Assembly (NCBI GenBank): GCA_019916065.1
Contig: CM034240.1
Coordinates: forward strand, 42,791,180 to 42,855,179
Direction: 5' to 3'
DNA length: 64,000 nt
Origin: Vitellaria paradoxa
Lineage: Eukaryota; Streptophyta; Magnoliopsida; Ericales; Sapotaceae
Shown here piece after piece: positions 49,553-60,273 of the stretch. The first letter of the stretch is position 1. Each line of letters starts with the position of its first letter. The notes under the pieces were generated by a model. The model worked only from the letters and a program-made list of their open reading frames with translations, was not told the DNA's origin and made no database searches. Made by a program: the position numbers and the translations under genes.

Positions 49553-52500
49553 CCCCCCTATCCACCAACTCCAAAAGGGTGATATTTAAGCCCCATATGC
49601 ACATTTGGTGAAACCTCTACCAATTTTGTATTTGCGTTAGTTATTCTTGAATAATCACAAAAAAGAATATCAAGTGCAAGAATAACTAGCATGTGGACCC
49701 CTTGTGCTATTTCAAAATGTGATTTTCGTATGCAAGAAATATAACATGCAGACCCCTCAAAATTTCTATGTCACAGTTTCAATGTTAGTATTGTGGATGG
49801 AAACCAATGAAATATTTGAGCAATAGACTAACAAGGACAACCCAATGCACAAAACTTTCGATTCCGGGGAGAGTTAGATACAAGCAACCTTACCATTGTA
49901 AGTAGAGAGATTGATTCTAGTGTTTTATTCACCCAATAGACTAAGTAGAACAAAACAAAAGACGGCCAAAATTTTAAATTGTCACTAAAAATGTTTAGCA
50001 ATATCAAACAATGCAGAACGCAGATGAAGCAATGCTGTATTACCAAAAAAATTTTACTAGAAAATAAAATCAGAATGATGTGGCAATGATGAGGCAATAC
50101 TAGACTATCATTTTTAAAAAGATAGCCCATTAAAGAGACACATGCCTATCATTTTTAAAAAAGATAACCCATTAAGAGTCCTTTTATTATATAAATACCA
50201 TTGCCACATCAATCTAGTCTTACTTTCTGGTAAAAATTCAGGAAGAATATCTTTTCCCTCATAGATAAGAAGCAAGGTAACTTACTCTACTACGTGATGG
50301 AACACCAAGGATGATCGCGACCTTTGGTTTGCCAAATCCACAGTACATTCTCTTGTCTTTGTGATCCCAATGAACCAAAACGAATTCACAATGGGATTCT
50401 GTCTCTGCCACATATATCATAGCCCCATTAAGGAAGAACAAGAGAATTTGAAGGTAAAATAGGTATATAGGTATATCAATAAATAAATGGCAATCAACAT
50501 CCAACATATTCATATGCATAGACTAAGTCAATTTTGAAAAGAAAAAAAAAAATCCATACTACAAAGGTCAAGATAGTTCATGGTAAAAAAAAAAGAAATG
50601 GAAAGAAAAATAAGAGGTCAAGCCTGAGGTCCCCAATGGCAGCTAGTTTCATTTCCTAGAACAGTAGCTGAAAGAACAAAGGTAAAGAAGTATGCTTTTC
50701 TCATTCATTCAAAAAAGATGAAATCGTCATTGTTTGCTTAAGACATTGCCTCTATATTCGACTAGATGTGGGTGTATACACTGTGCGTGTGATTTTTTTT
50801 CTTTTCAATTAAATATAAAAAGAAATAATGAAACAATTGTAAAATATTAGATAGTTAGTTTTAAATGACATTTAAGTAATTAAGTAAATAATTTGTAATT
50901 AAGTGACATTTAAAAAAGATAAAAGATGTAAAGGTAAGGAATGGTTAAATAAGGCATTTAAGGAATACTAAAAAACACAAATTTAAATTTACTTAAGCAA
51001 CTGGTCGTTATTAAAACTTCATTTTATTTCTATGAAAAGTATTAGTAGTTGTGGGAAGTTGAGGGGTATTAATGGAAGAAAGAAAAAAGGTTAACCAAAA
51101 TTGGGACTTCTTTAATTTTTAGGCTTCACCAAATACCCCTAGTGTTCCCTTTATATAATAGTATAGATGAAAGCCTTGAAGCAACAATCAAGTATTAAAG
51201 AACATTATCTAAGTGTAATTGGTTTCTGAGATCACAAAAATCCAACGGAATGATCACCTCCAAGTTGTGTCCCAAACAAGAAAAGCACTAAGTAATCAAG
51301 TTCATCCATTCAACGATAACTGGAACTGTGGCAAGCAATGAACAAATTTTACCGACATATGATCTCCAAAGAAAGAAATTGGACAAATAAACAAAATTTC
51401 TAGAAGGTAGATTTGAATCATGTATTCAGATGCTAGAATTATTGAAGATATCTCTCATGGTAAAAGTAGACAAGTTATAATAAAAATAAATAAAATAAAA
51501 TCTAACGAAACCTTGTCTCCCCCTTCCAACCACACAAAGGAGAAAGAGAAAAGAACATGGAACAAATTTCAACCTCAAAAAGAGTAAGCAGCAAGCAGCA
51601 GAAACTTTATCATCTCTTCAATGCAAAAAATTTAAGGAAAGATCAACAAATTTTAGAACTACAAGTTCACCAAAGTGAAAAATTAGCTCACTCCATTATT
51701 GACTTCATTTAGCATAGCTTGACCACCAAGAATGACCCCTGATTCATCTACTTTTGCAGTAAGTTGTGTAGAACACATCTCACGGCTTTCTAGAGGAGCA
51801 ACAACCTTGAATGCTGGACCTACTGGGGACAATCCAGTAGATAATTCAAAATTGAATTCGATATCCCCTATACCTGCTTATGAGACCAAAGTAAAACGAT
51901 GTTTGGTGACAAATCAACAACCTTAGATATGAAATGAACAATAAAGAAAGGTAAAGCAAAACACTACGTCACAAGCACATTACCCATAGATACACTAATT
52001 GTGACCAACAAAAAAAAAAAGGTCATAGAGGCTGACAAGAGCCCTTGCAATAGTGTTTATGTAACAGTTCCTAGGAAAGTACTTAGAGAATATCTAAACT
52101 TGCTTAGTATACTATCAAAAGATAAAGAAACAATTATTCAGAAAGTGGTATTAGCAGTGCATGAGAGTTGCATCCTAGACTGTCTTAAGAAAATATCTAA
52201 ACGCTAAGGAAGCTCTTAATGATTAAGAGAACAATCAAAAGGAATCATCCCAGCAAACTTTTCAGCATATGAATTAATAGAATGGAAAAATAAGTTTCAA
52301 GTAGCCTAGGTGAAACATTGTACCAAGAGGCTTGTTTCTATCCCGTGCAATCACAAGGGCAATAGCAGCAGAATTGCAGTTTTGACTCTCTGAGGTGTTT
52401 CCAGAATTGCCTGTTCTGTATAGGAAGCGACCACACTGATCACCCACAATGAGAGTCTCCGAAGACATGGCATAATCTGCAATGCACAAAAAATAAACAA

Positions 52501-54548
52501 GTTGACCATCCAGAGGAATATGAAGCTTAAGAACTGCAAGAGTGAACTTTATGTTGCTTTAAAAACAGAAGTCATCTTTTTATTAGTTGCTTAAATAACT
52601 AGTCTATGCAATATTCTATTGGCAATTTATCAAGAATCACTCCAATACCAATCAACTAAAGACTGATAGGTATGATGAACCACTAAGGGCATGTTTGTTT
52701 CGTGGGATGTGAGGTTGGATAGGATATTGCATCCCATTCTCAATGTTTATCCTACATTTGGTTATATTTTTCTTATCTAGACAACTTCCCCACGAGATAT
52801 GATGATATCGTATTAGAAATGTTAGCCAGAGAAAAAAAAAATGTAATAAAATGTGGAATAAAAATTGAGAGTGGGATGCTATTTTCTCTCCAACCCCCTA
52901 TCTCACAAAACAAACGTGCTCTGAGATTGTAGATGCAATACAGTCCATCTAAGTACTGTTCTTTTGTCATTCAAGTAGAAAGGACGGAACAAAATGAAAA
53001 GCTGTTTGCAAGAGGTCACATTGCTCACACATATGGTTTGTTATCTCTCAAAAAATATACTTGCAACTCACCCATTTTATCAAGAACAGGCTCCATGTCA
53101 ACTGGTGGGTTCTACAAATTATTCAGCAAGTAGATATCAGCAATGAAACAATAAACAAAAGGATGGGATACAATTTGGATATATTCAAAAAAGAAACAGC
53201 ACAAGAACATCGACTTACTCCAAACATTATAATCGCAGCAGGAGAACTGCAACCTGAAACAGACATGGTATACCCCTTAATCTCCCTCACGAATTGGTTG
53301 ATATTCAGCGCCTGAGTACCCTGAGCTTAGAGAGCAATCTTAAGTTAATTTCTTCATGCAACTTAAACTGTACAAGGAATTATAAGAAATCCACAGCATA
53401 CACCAACCACTGGGGAAAAAAAAGTATGAAAATACTCATCTCCCGAAAGAGTAAAAAGTATCCCGAAAGAAAAAACTTTGTGGAAGATGAAACTCCAAAA
53501 CTGCATTCAAAAACAGAGTTTCTGGGGTTTAAGTTGAAAACGTTTACCGCAATCCGTAACAATGGGATGGCCTCAACTTTTAACCCCGGTAAATATCCGA
53601 CTGTCAACAAGATTCCAGGGGACAAATTTTGACCACAGGGATCACCTGGAACAGTTATGCGCCACTGAACCTGGAAAGATTTATTGAGAGTATAAATATT
53701 AAATACTTGGAACTTCCGCCAGAAATCAAAAAACAAGAGACGCAGTCGATAAAAATGTGTGTGTATATAATGGTTATTAGGACCTCTTCGAATTGATTAG
53801 TGATCGCATCTTCTCCCATGACACCCCTGCTCTGGTATGTAACAACTGGAGTCGAGGAGCCCAGTTCCTTTATGATCTGCAGTGCAAATGCAAAAGAAAG
53901 TTATGGTAATTGAAACATATACGCCTGGGATGCTAAACATATTACAAGAAGAGGTCACTGGTAGTACAAGTTGATGAGCGAATCGGAGGCCCAAGCCATA
54001 ATGAGGGCTAATGCAGACAATGGCGAAATGCGGGCGGAGAGGCTGGGATAGAACCTTTTGTAATACGTCTTTCACAGCTTCCTGTAATAAATAAATGAAT
54101 AATCAAAATTGAATGTGCAAGAGAGGTGGGCTGAGAGTAATATTAACATAATAATCTTTATTTTAAATTAAATTACAAAGGTGTATTGGAGATTTACACC
54201 CACCCACCCTACCCTCTTGGAATTTCACTCCCACTAACCCTACCTTAGCCTACCCTACAAACCCCTCTCAATCTTTCTTTCCATTCGTTCCTTGATTTTT
54301 CCACGGTTTTCAGAACAAAAGCTACAAATTCAAGTCTCAATAAATCTTACCCCTAGGGAAGGCTTGCGAGAGAGAGCAGACGAAAGCTTCGGGCGAGAGA
54401 GAACGTCCTTGACCACGGAGTTCAAAAAGCGGCATGGGCGCGACGCCGACGCCAATGATTTAGCTGGAAGCATTGAACATATTTTCCCCCAAAGATCTTC
54501 GCCCAATACATCGATAGGTAGGCGATCACGCCCTTCTTCCTGTGCCAT
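43523..54548 (-). CDS. F-box/FIST domain protein, copy 2
   Basis: Ten exons in transcription order: 54548-54351, 54081-53968, 53876-53784, 53670-53548, 53320-53219, 53111-53072, 52476-52324, 51873-51692, 50404-50286, 43964-43523. GT-AG introns with phases identical to copy 1; total 521 aa. The F-box is at about residues 8-45 (RLPIDVLGEDLWGKICSMLP), FIST-N is in the middle (GILLTVGYLPGLKVEAIPLL) and FIST-C is at the end (IISCCGRGESLFG, FPGVPLAGTFCSGEIARG). I start at 54548 because this ATG has a GCGGCGATGG context and begins just before the F-box. An in-frame ATG at 54737 would add 63 residues with no domain. The role is inferred as a substrate receptor of an SCF E3 ligase, as for copy 1. Intron 9 has grown to 6.3 kb by transposon insertions, while parts of it still resemble intron 9 of copy 1. 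No stop or frameshift is seen, so both copies look functional. Confidence 0.87.
44460..47250 (-). mobile_element. Degraded LTR-type retroelement in intron 9 of F-box/FIST copy 2
   Basis: A minus-strand primer site TGGTATCAGAGC (46446-46435) follows an LTR-like region at about 46447-47200. Broken minus-strand reading frames downstream (45177-46337) have no assignable domain. At 44636-44838 a 101-bp unit containing CCCTAATAATCTTAAACC is tandemly duplicated and resembles LTR sequence. The LTR-like region is itself split by a Tourist-like MITE. Outer boundaries are approximate. Confidence 0.5.
46597..46989. mobile_element. Tourist/Harbinger-like MITE with TAA target duplication
   Basis: The left end GGATACGTTTGTTTGAGGGG pairs with the reverse complement of the right end, GGCTGCGTTTGATACCCGG, and TAA flanks both sides (46594-46596 and 46990-46992). 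A 3-bp TAA duplication is typical of PIF/Harbinger-derived MITEs. It is 393 bp long and non-coding, inserted into older LTR-element sequence in an F-box/FIST intron. Confidence 0.75.
52687..52922. mobile_element. MITE in intron 6 of F-box/FIST copy 2
   Basis: The left end GGGCATGTTTGTTTCGTGGG pairs with the reverse complement of the right end (AGAGCACGTTTGTTTTGTGAG) over about 30 bases, continuing into GGTTGGA on both sides. It is 236 bp long and absent from intron 6 of copy 1. No clean target duplication remains. Confidence 0.65.
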
Positions 54549-55840
54549 CGCCGCCGCTGCTTCGGGTTCAGAAAACAGGCCGGGGAGGACCGTTTCAGTG
54601 ACTCCTTGTTTGCGAGAGAAGCAGGGCAGCGAAAGGAAGTGAAAGCTACGGGAGTCGACTTGAAATTCCAGAATCTCTGCACAGTTTATTTTCTCACGTG
54701 GACGCCGAATCATTATGGATTTTTGGGTAGCTGACACCTGTCCCGATGCAACTGGCTTGGCAGGACGCTAACTCACTAAAACTTATAAAAAGATACCAAC
54801 TGATTCCAATCAAATTTCGTATATGTCATTTTTACATTTATTTTTTTCCTTCCAAACACCCCCTCAAATATGCTTAATGCTAAAAGATTTTGAGTGAATT
54901 TCGAGTTAAGGGGGCTGTAGTAGAGAAATAAATGATTAAAATTTCTTTACACTTTAATAACACGTGATTTTTAATATTCTGCATTAATTATACTCTAACC
55001 AAAATTTTTAAATTTTTACTTTTATTTTGAAAATTTATTTAATTAAAATAAATTACAATCATTAGATTAAGTGCAAAGAGATCTCAACCCTTTATTTCTC
55101 CACTACAGCCCTCTTGAACCAATGAATTTCACACTGGAGAGACTGAAAGCATGTGTTAAGAAACATTTACTATCTTATTTTTATTCTTAAATAATTTGGT
55201 AATTATACATTTAATTATATTTATTAGTTGGTTGTATTTATTACCTTAGTTTTTAATAATTAAAACCATTTATTAATTAGTTTTAAAAGGTTGTTTGAAA
55301 AAGGTGAGAATTGTTGCAAAAATAAATTTCAATGTATAAAATTAATATTTTCAAATACGTTAGCAACACCCCTTCAAGTATCTACCAACAGTACGAATCG
55401 GAAAATGATATTTAAAAAAAAATCTAAATTTAGGAAAACATGAGCAAAAATGAATTTAATTTTTTTTCAAATAATTTTATGATACCTCGCAAACTCATAT
55501 TATATGATGAATTATGATTTTTTTAAACCATATAATATACCTTTACAAATAAAATATAATAAGATAAATATTTGAGTTAAACCAATATAAGTTTCATAAA
55601 TTTATTTCATCGTATTATAATTTTTCAAATTGCTTGACATAAAATTTAATTAACTTTTATATTATATTTATTTTCTCAAATTTATCAATCGCACTAATTG
55701 ATAATTTTTTCTAAAAAAATCAAAAATTCTAATTTCAAGTGTACTTGTGCAAAAATGATTTAACAAACTCATTACATGATAAATTATTATTTTCTAATTA
55801 TATATCACACTTTTATAAATAAAATATAATAAAATAAATA
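54549..55840. other. Presumed promoter of F-box/FIST copy 2 and AT-rich spacer
   Basis: GC-richer 5' leader up to about 54770, then AT-rich DNA. A ~150-bp segment at about 55560-55700 (AACCAATATAAGTTTCATAA, then TTATTTCATCGTATTAT) recurs in direct orientation at about 57045-57200, flanking the foldback element. No gene was seen. Confidence 0.4.
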
Positions 55841-55841
55841 T

Positions 55842-56462
55842 GGTAAAGTATATAAATCACTCCTACAGTTTACCTTAACATCACTTTAATTTCTCACATT
55901 TCAACTAGAATAGTCAAATCCCTCTATTTTCGATCAAACAATAATTCAGTTCTTCCGTTAACTGACCGTCATACACAGCCATTAGATTGAGGGTGAAAAT
56001 GTATTTTCACATGATAAGATACAAAAATACCTCTACAATTAACTGTCGATATTAATTTAGTCCCTCACATTTTAATTATAATAGTCAAATTCTTACACTT
56101 TTGTTGTATGTTTGAAATAAATTTTATTAAATTTTATAACATATTTCAAATTAAAATATATTTTATTAAATTATTATTAATAAATAGTATAATTAAATTA
56201 TATTTTCTTTTTTATTTAATTAAATTATTTTTAAAAATTAATAAATTTAAATATTTTATTAAAACAATTTTTAATTGATGTAAAAAAAATTGTATTTCCA
56301 AATACAATTTCAGTTTTTATTTCGAAAGAAAATAATAACAGAAAAAAATATAAAGAGTTAAATATAAATAGAAAAATAGCAACGTTAAAAAATGACCCTA
56401 AAAACACTATTTTATGAATTTTCTATTTCTGTAATTTTTTCTATATATACATTATATATATA

Positions 56463-56506
<44 letters not shown>

Positions 56507-57042
56507 ACTCAAGGTGACATATTTATCTGTGCAACTTTTTTAATTTTATTCTATTAATTATAACAACTATTAGTGAAATTATTAAATCACCTTGAATAAA
56601 ATATTTAATTTTATTAATTTTTAAAAATAATTGAATTTTAATAAAATATATTTCGTAATTAGACTAAAATATAAATTATACTATTAATTAAATTATATTA
56701 TTCATTACAAATAATATAATTCAATAAAAAATATGATAAATATAATTTAATAATGTTATTTATTAAAAATAAATTTAATAAAATATATTTCAAATATACA
56801 TTGAAATTGTAAGAATTTAACTATTACAATTGAAATGTGAGGGACTAAATTGACACTGATAGTAAACTGCAAAAGAAAATATCTTTTTACCCTTAATCTA
56901 ATGATTGAGTGTAACAGCACCCAACGAAAGACCAAATTACGATTTAACCAAAACCGTAGGGAATTAACTGTTACAATTGAAATGTAAGAGATTAAAGTGA
57001 CACTGAAGATAAATTACATGCATAGTTTTTGTATTTTATCCA
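55842..57042. mobile_element. Long-inverted-repeat (foldback) element with nested insertions
   Basis: The left arm (about 55842-55925) contains ATCACTTTAATTTCTCACATTTCAA. The right arm in reverse complement (about 57042-56960) contains GTCACTTTAATCTCTTACATTTCAA. Similar text recurs closer in, at about 56050-56100 and inverted at about 56815-56870, so the unit is doubled or nested. The interior has an (AT)n microsatellite (about 56453-56502) and AT-rich DNA related to the element at 40194-41390. Non-coding. Confidence 0.6.
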
Positions 57043-57401
57043 AACAAATGTTTAAATTGAACCAATATAAGTTTCATAAATTTATTTCATCGTATTATTT
57101 TTTTTCAAATTGTATGACACAAAATATTAAGTAATTTTCATATTATATTCATTTTTTCAAATTTTATCAATTATACTAATTGATAAATTTTTATTTTCAA
57201 AAACAATCTAATCAACTAAATTATTTCAAGGATACTTGTGCTTCAAATGAGTCCCATTTTTTTTTTTACATAATTTTACATTTCTTAAAAAATTGATTAT
57301 ATGAGAAATATTTTTTTTATAAAACTTATATTTGATATATATTTATAATTTCTTGTTGTGCACAGCATATGTGGATTACTAGTTATATAACATGTGAAAT
57401 T

Positions 57402-57847
57402 TAGGGGTGGTTTGGTGTGGAAAAAAATAACAAAAAACAGTTAAAAATATGGTTTGAGAATTTTTTTTTTGCGTTTGACTCTTAGCCACCAAATTACGTT
57501 TTTCAAAAATAAATAGTGAAAATTTTTAACTTTTGTATCAGCTTTTTGGAGTGAGAAATCGTTTGAACGATTTTTTTAGTTCCGTCGAAACGGTTTTATG
57601 TAAAAATTTATTGAAAGTGGTTAAAAAGTTTTTGAGATTCGCCAAAAAAAAATTATTGCGATTTGTGGAATGTTATTGAAATTTGTAAAAAATTTATTGA
57701 GGTTTGTAAAAATTTGTTGGGGTTTGTAGATATATATAAATTTATAGAAATTTCATAAGAAGTACAAAATGTGTTAAAATGCTTTTAGAAGTTTTTAGAA
57801 TTTTTAAGTATTATTCAGAGTTTTTTTTGTTGTGCCAAACAGGCCCT
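57402..57847. mobile_element. MITE-like element
   Basis: The left end GGGGTGGTTTGGTGTGG and the reverse complement of the right end (AAGGGCCTGTTTGGCACAAC) are imperfect inverted repeats. Between them are AT-rich sequences with repeated variants of GTTTGTAAAAATTTATTG. Non-coding. Confidence 0.45.
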
Positions 57848-58489
57848 TATAAATTGAAAGTTATAAGAGTCAAACTTAAAAACCCTGTCATTTTAGTAAA
57901 ATTTATAATAGTTTTTAAATGTGTAATACATAATTAAACTAACATATAATCCTCGCAATTATTGACGGATTAAAAATATATTTTGAATATATAATTTATT
58001 ATCATAAATTATAATTTGATGTGCAGAATAATTAACGTCAATAAATAATTAAATTATTATGTATTTTTTAATATTTTATTGTTTTATATGTGAGATTTAT
58101 TAATTTTTAACTTTATTCAGTTTTTCAATTTCAGTTCTTTCGCCCCCACCTTAATTGAGAGGGTGGCTTCTCTCTTGCTCAATAATGAATTTAACAACCT
58201 TAAATGCAGCTCAATACAGTGAAGTGTTCTGAACACTTTCACCGTTTGCAGTGCTATCAAACAAAAAAAAATACAATAAATCTCCAATAATTTTTATAAA
58301 TTGCTAAAACTCCCTAGTACACATTTATATTTTTTCACTTTTATTAATTTCAAAAAAATTTAATATTTTGTTAAAAAAATAAAAAATTCGGAAGAAAATT
58401 AATCGAGTGAGAAATTTTTTTTGACAATCATATTTTTCAATTCGAAAACTTTCAAACGAGTACTGTTGTTACTATTTTATACGAATTTT

Positions 58490-58735
58490 TTTAAATCTGT
58501 TAGAATGGATTTGAAAAATCATTCTAACAGTTTCAAACTTTTTAAATCCGTTAGAACGGAAACTGTTAGCACGGATTTTAAAAACCGTTTTAACGGTTTT
58601 ATACAAAAGAGAGAGAAAAGCATGACTGTATAGAACATTAAGTGGCATTTTTCCAAATCCGTTAAAATATTAAGTGACATTTTTTCAAATCCGTTAGAAC
58701 GAATTTGGAAAACTATTCTAACAGTTTTGACATTG
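58490..58735. repeat. Cluster of short inverted repeats built on (C/T)NGTTAGAA
   Basis: Within about 240 bases there are many copies and reverse complements of CTGTTAGAATG, CCGTTAGAACGG and CCGTTTTAACGG, including the perfect pair CTGTTAGAATG...CATTCTAACAG. The region is non-coding; the two overlapping open frames (58421-58633 and 58519-58797) arise because the repeats read open on both strands. Confidence 0.6.
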
Positions 58736-58839
58736 TTCATGTTCAAAAAATACGATTTGGAATAAAATACCAAACACTTTTCTTTACTTAAAATCACGTT
58801 TTATCTTTTTTTTTTTTTATCATTCCAAACGCTTATTTA

Positions 58840-60273
58840 TTTATTAGATGGCTGTTTGAGTTGAATATTTTAATGGAAGAATGATGGGAGAATGGTTAAA
58901 AATGGAGTCAAGTGGAAACATGCTTCGTAAGCAACTCGCAACCAAGTCATGCCTGCGAAGTCTGCTGCCTCCCACGATGTTCTCTGGATTTGCCCGTGAA
59001 GTTATCCATTTTTCTGCACAGCAAATTAACCTATTCTTTAAACTTATTTTACACCTACAAATACTGTCAAATATGTGCTAAACCCTAAAGTCTCTTGCTA
59101 AACCTAATCTATCAATTTTTTTTTAGAACAAAAACATAGGAAAGAACCTACCCAAAAAAAAAAAAAAAAAAAAAAAACATAAGAAAGGCCAATAAACCTA
59201 GATTATTCAAGCCCACTTACAAAGATTTATTTGACAAAACATTATAGTTCTTGTATCCCATATTTAGAGCTGCCGCCAAATTAGGAAAGTGCTTCTACTG
59301 CACTTGAAGTTGGTGGAACTTCATGGAAGAGATATATTACAAGTGTTTAGCAAGCAAAAAATAAGAGATCTAAATTAAGTAAATCAAAAAGTAACTTTAA
59401 TTAGAAAAATTTATATTCTCTCAACTAAAATCCTTTTAACTTTCGATTCGTAGTGAGTTTTTAATCTGATTTACATTAAGAATCTAATATTTTTCTTATT
59501 TAATAAAGAGATTTTTTTTTAGTGAGTAATCTTGTATCGTCTTATGGATTCTTTGCTTCAATTTCACATTGAATCTATAAACTCTTACATCTAATCTCAT
59601 ATTAGATTTTCTCAATTTGATTGTGACTTATTATTTTGGAGCTATTCATATTAAATATTTGCACAAATTGTGCAATTTCACAATTGATTGTAAGATTGAA
59701 ATACGTTTTTCAAGTTTGTAAAATCGTTGAATCCAAATAGAATTCACTCAATCAAACTAATACTCGATAAATATAGTGTTAAAATCAAACTATTCAAGTT
59801 CGATTCATTCATCGATAAGTGAATTTGACTTAAAAAAAAAAAAAAGGGCACAACCTGAACCAAATTTTGAACCTCATTAATTTTAAGGAACCTAATTCGA
59901 TCACCTTATCACTAAACTGAGTTTGGTTTATTTACACCTCCCATAATCTATGTTCCAATTTCTCATGCGTGATAACCACTCAATAACATGTTAAGAGTTT
60001 TAAGCAGATAGGTATAATGGACAATTCATGAGCTTGACAGAGAACATAGGGAAACAGCAAAGGAACAACCATAACGTAGACAACATGAATATGCATAAAT
60101 CCCAGAAAAAAAAAATGTCACACATACGAAAGAAGAAGCCCACCAAAAATAAAATAAAATAAAATAAAAATAAATCAATTTCTGCATTTAAAAACAGATC
60201 AGTTTACTTCCAAATCCTCAAAAATAAAAACCCAAACACTCTGCAGCAAAGAGAACAATTGGGACAATCTTTC
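58840..60273. other. Spacer and presumed 3' UTR of the SPL gene
   Basis: No gene was recognised. There are A-runs at about 59153-59176 and AAAAT repeats at about 60147-60170. The stretch just left of 60273 should hold the SPL 3' UTR and polyadenylation signals for the minus strand. Confidence 0.4.

Noticed and set aside
54549..54737. 63-residue N-terminal extension of F-box/FIST copy 2
   Set aside because: In frame, but it has no domain and no equivalent in copy 1. The ATG at 54548 has a better context and sits directly before the F-box.
56453..56502. AT repeat as an origin or attachment site
   Set aside because: A simple (AT)n microsatellite; several others of the same kind occur in the window.
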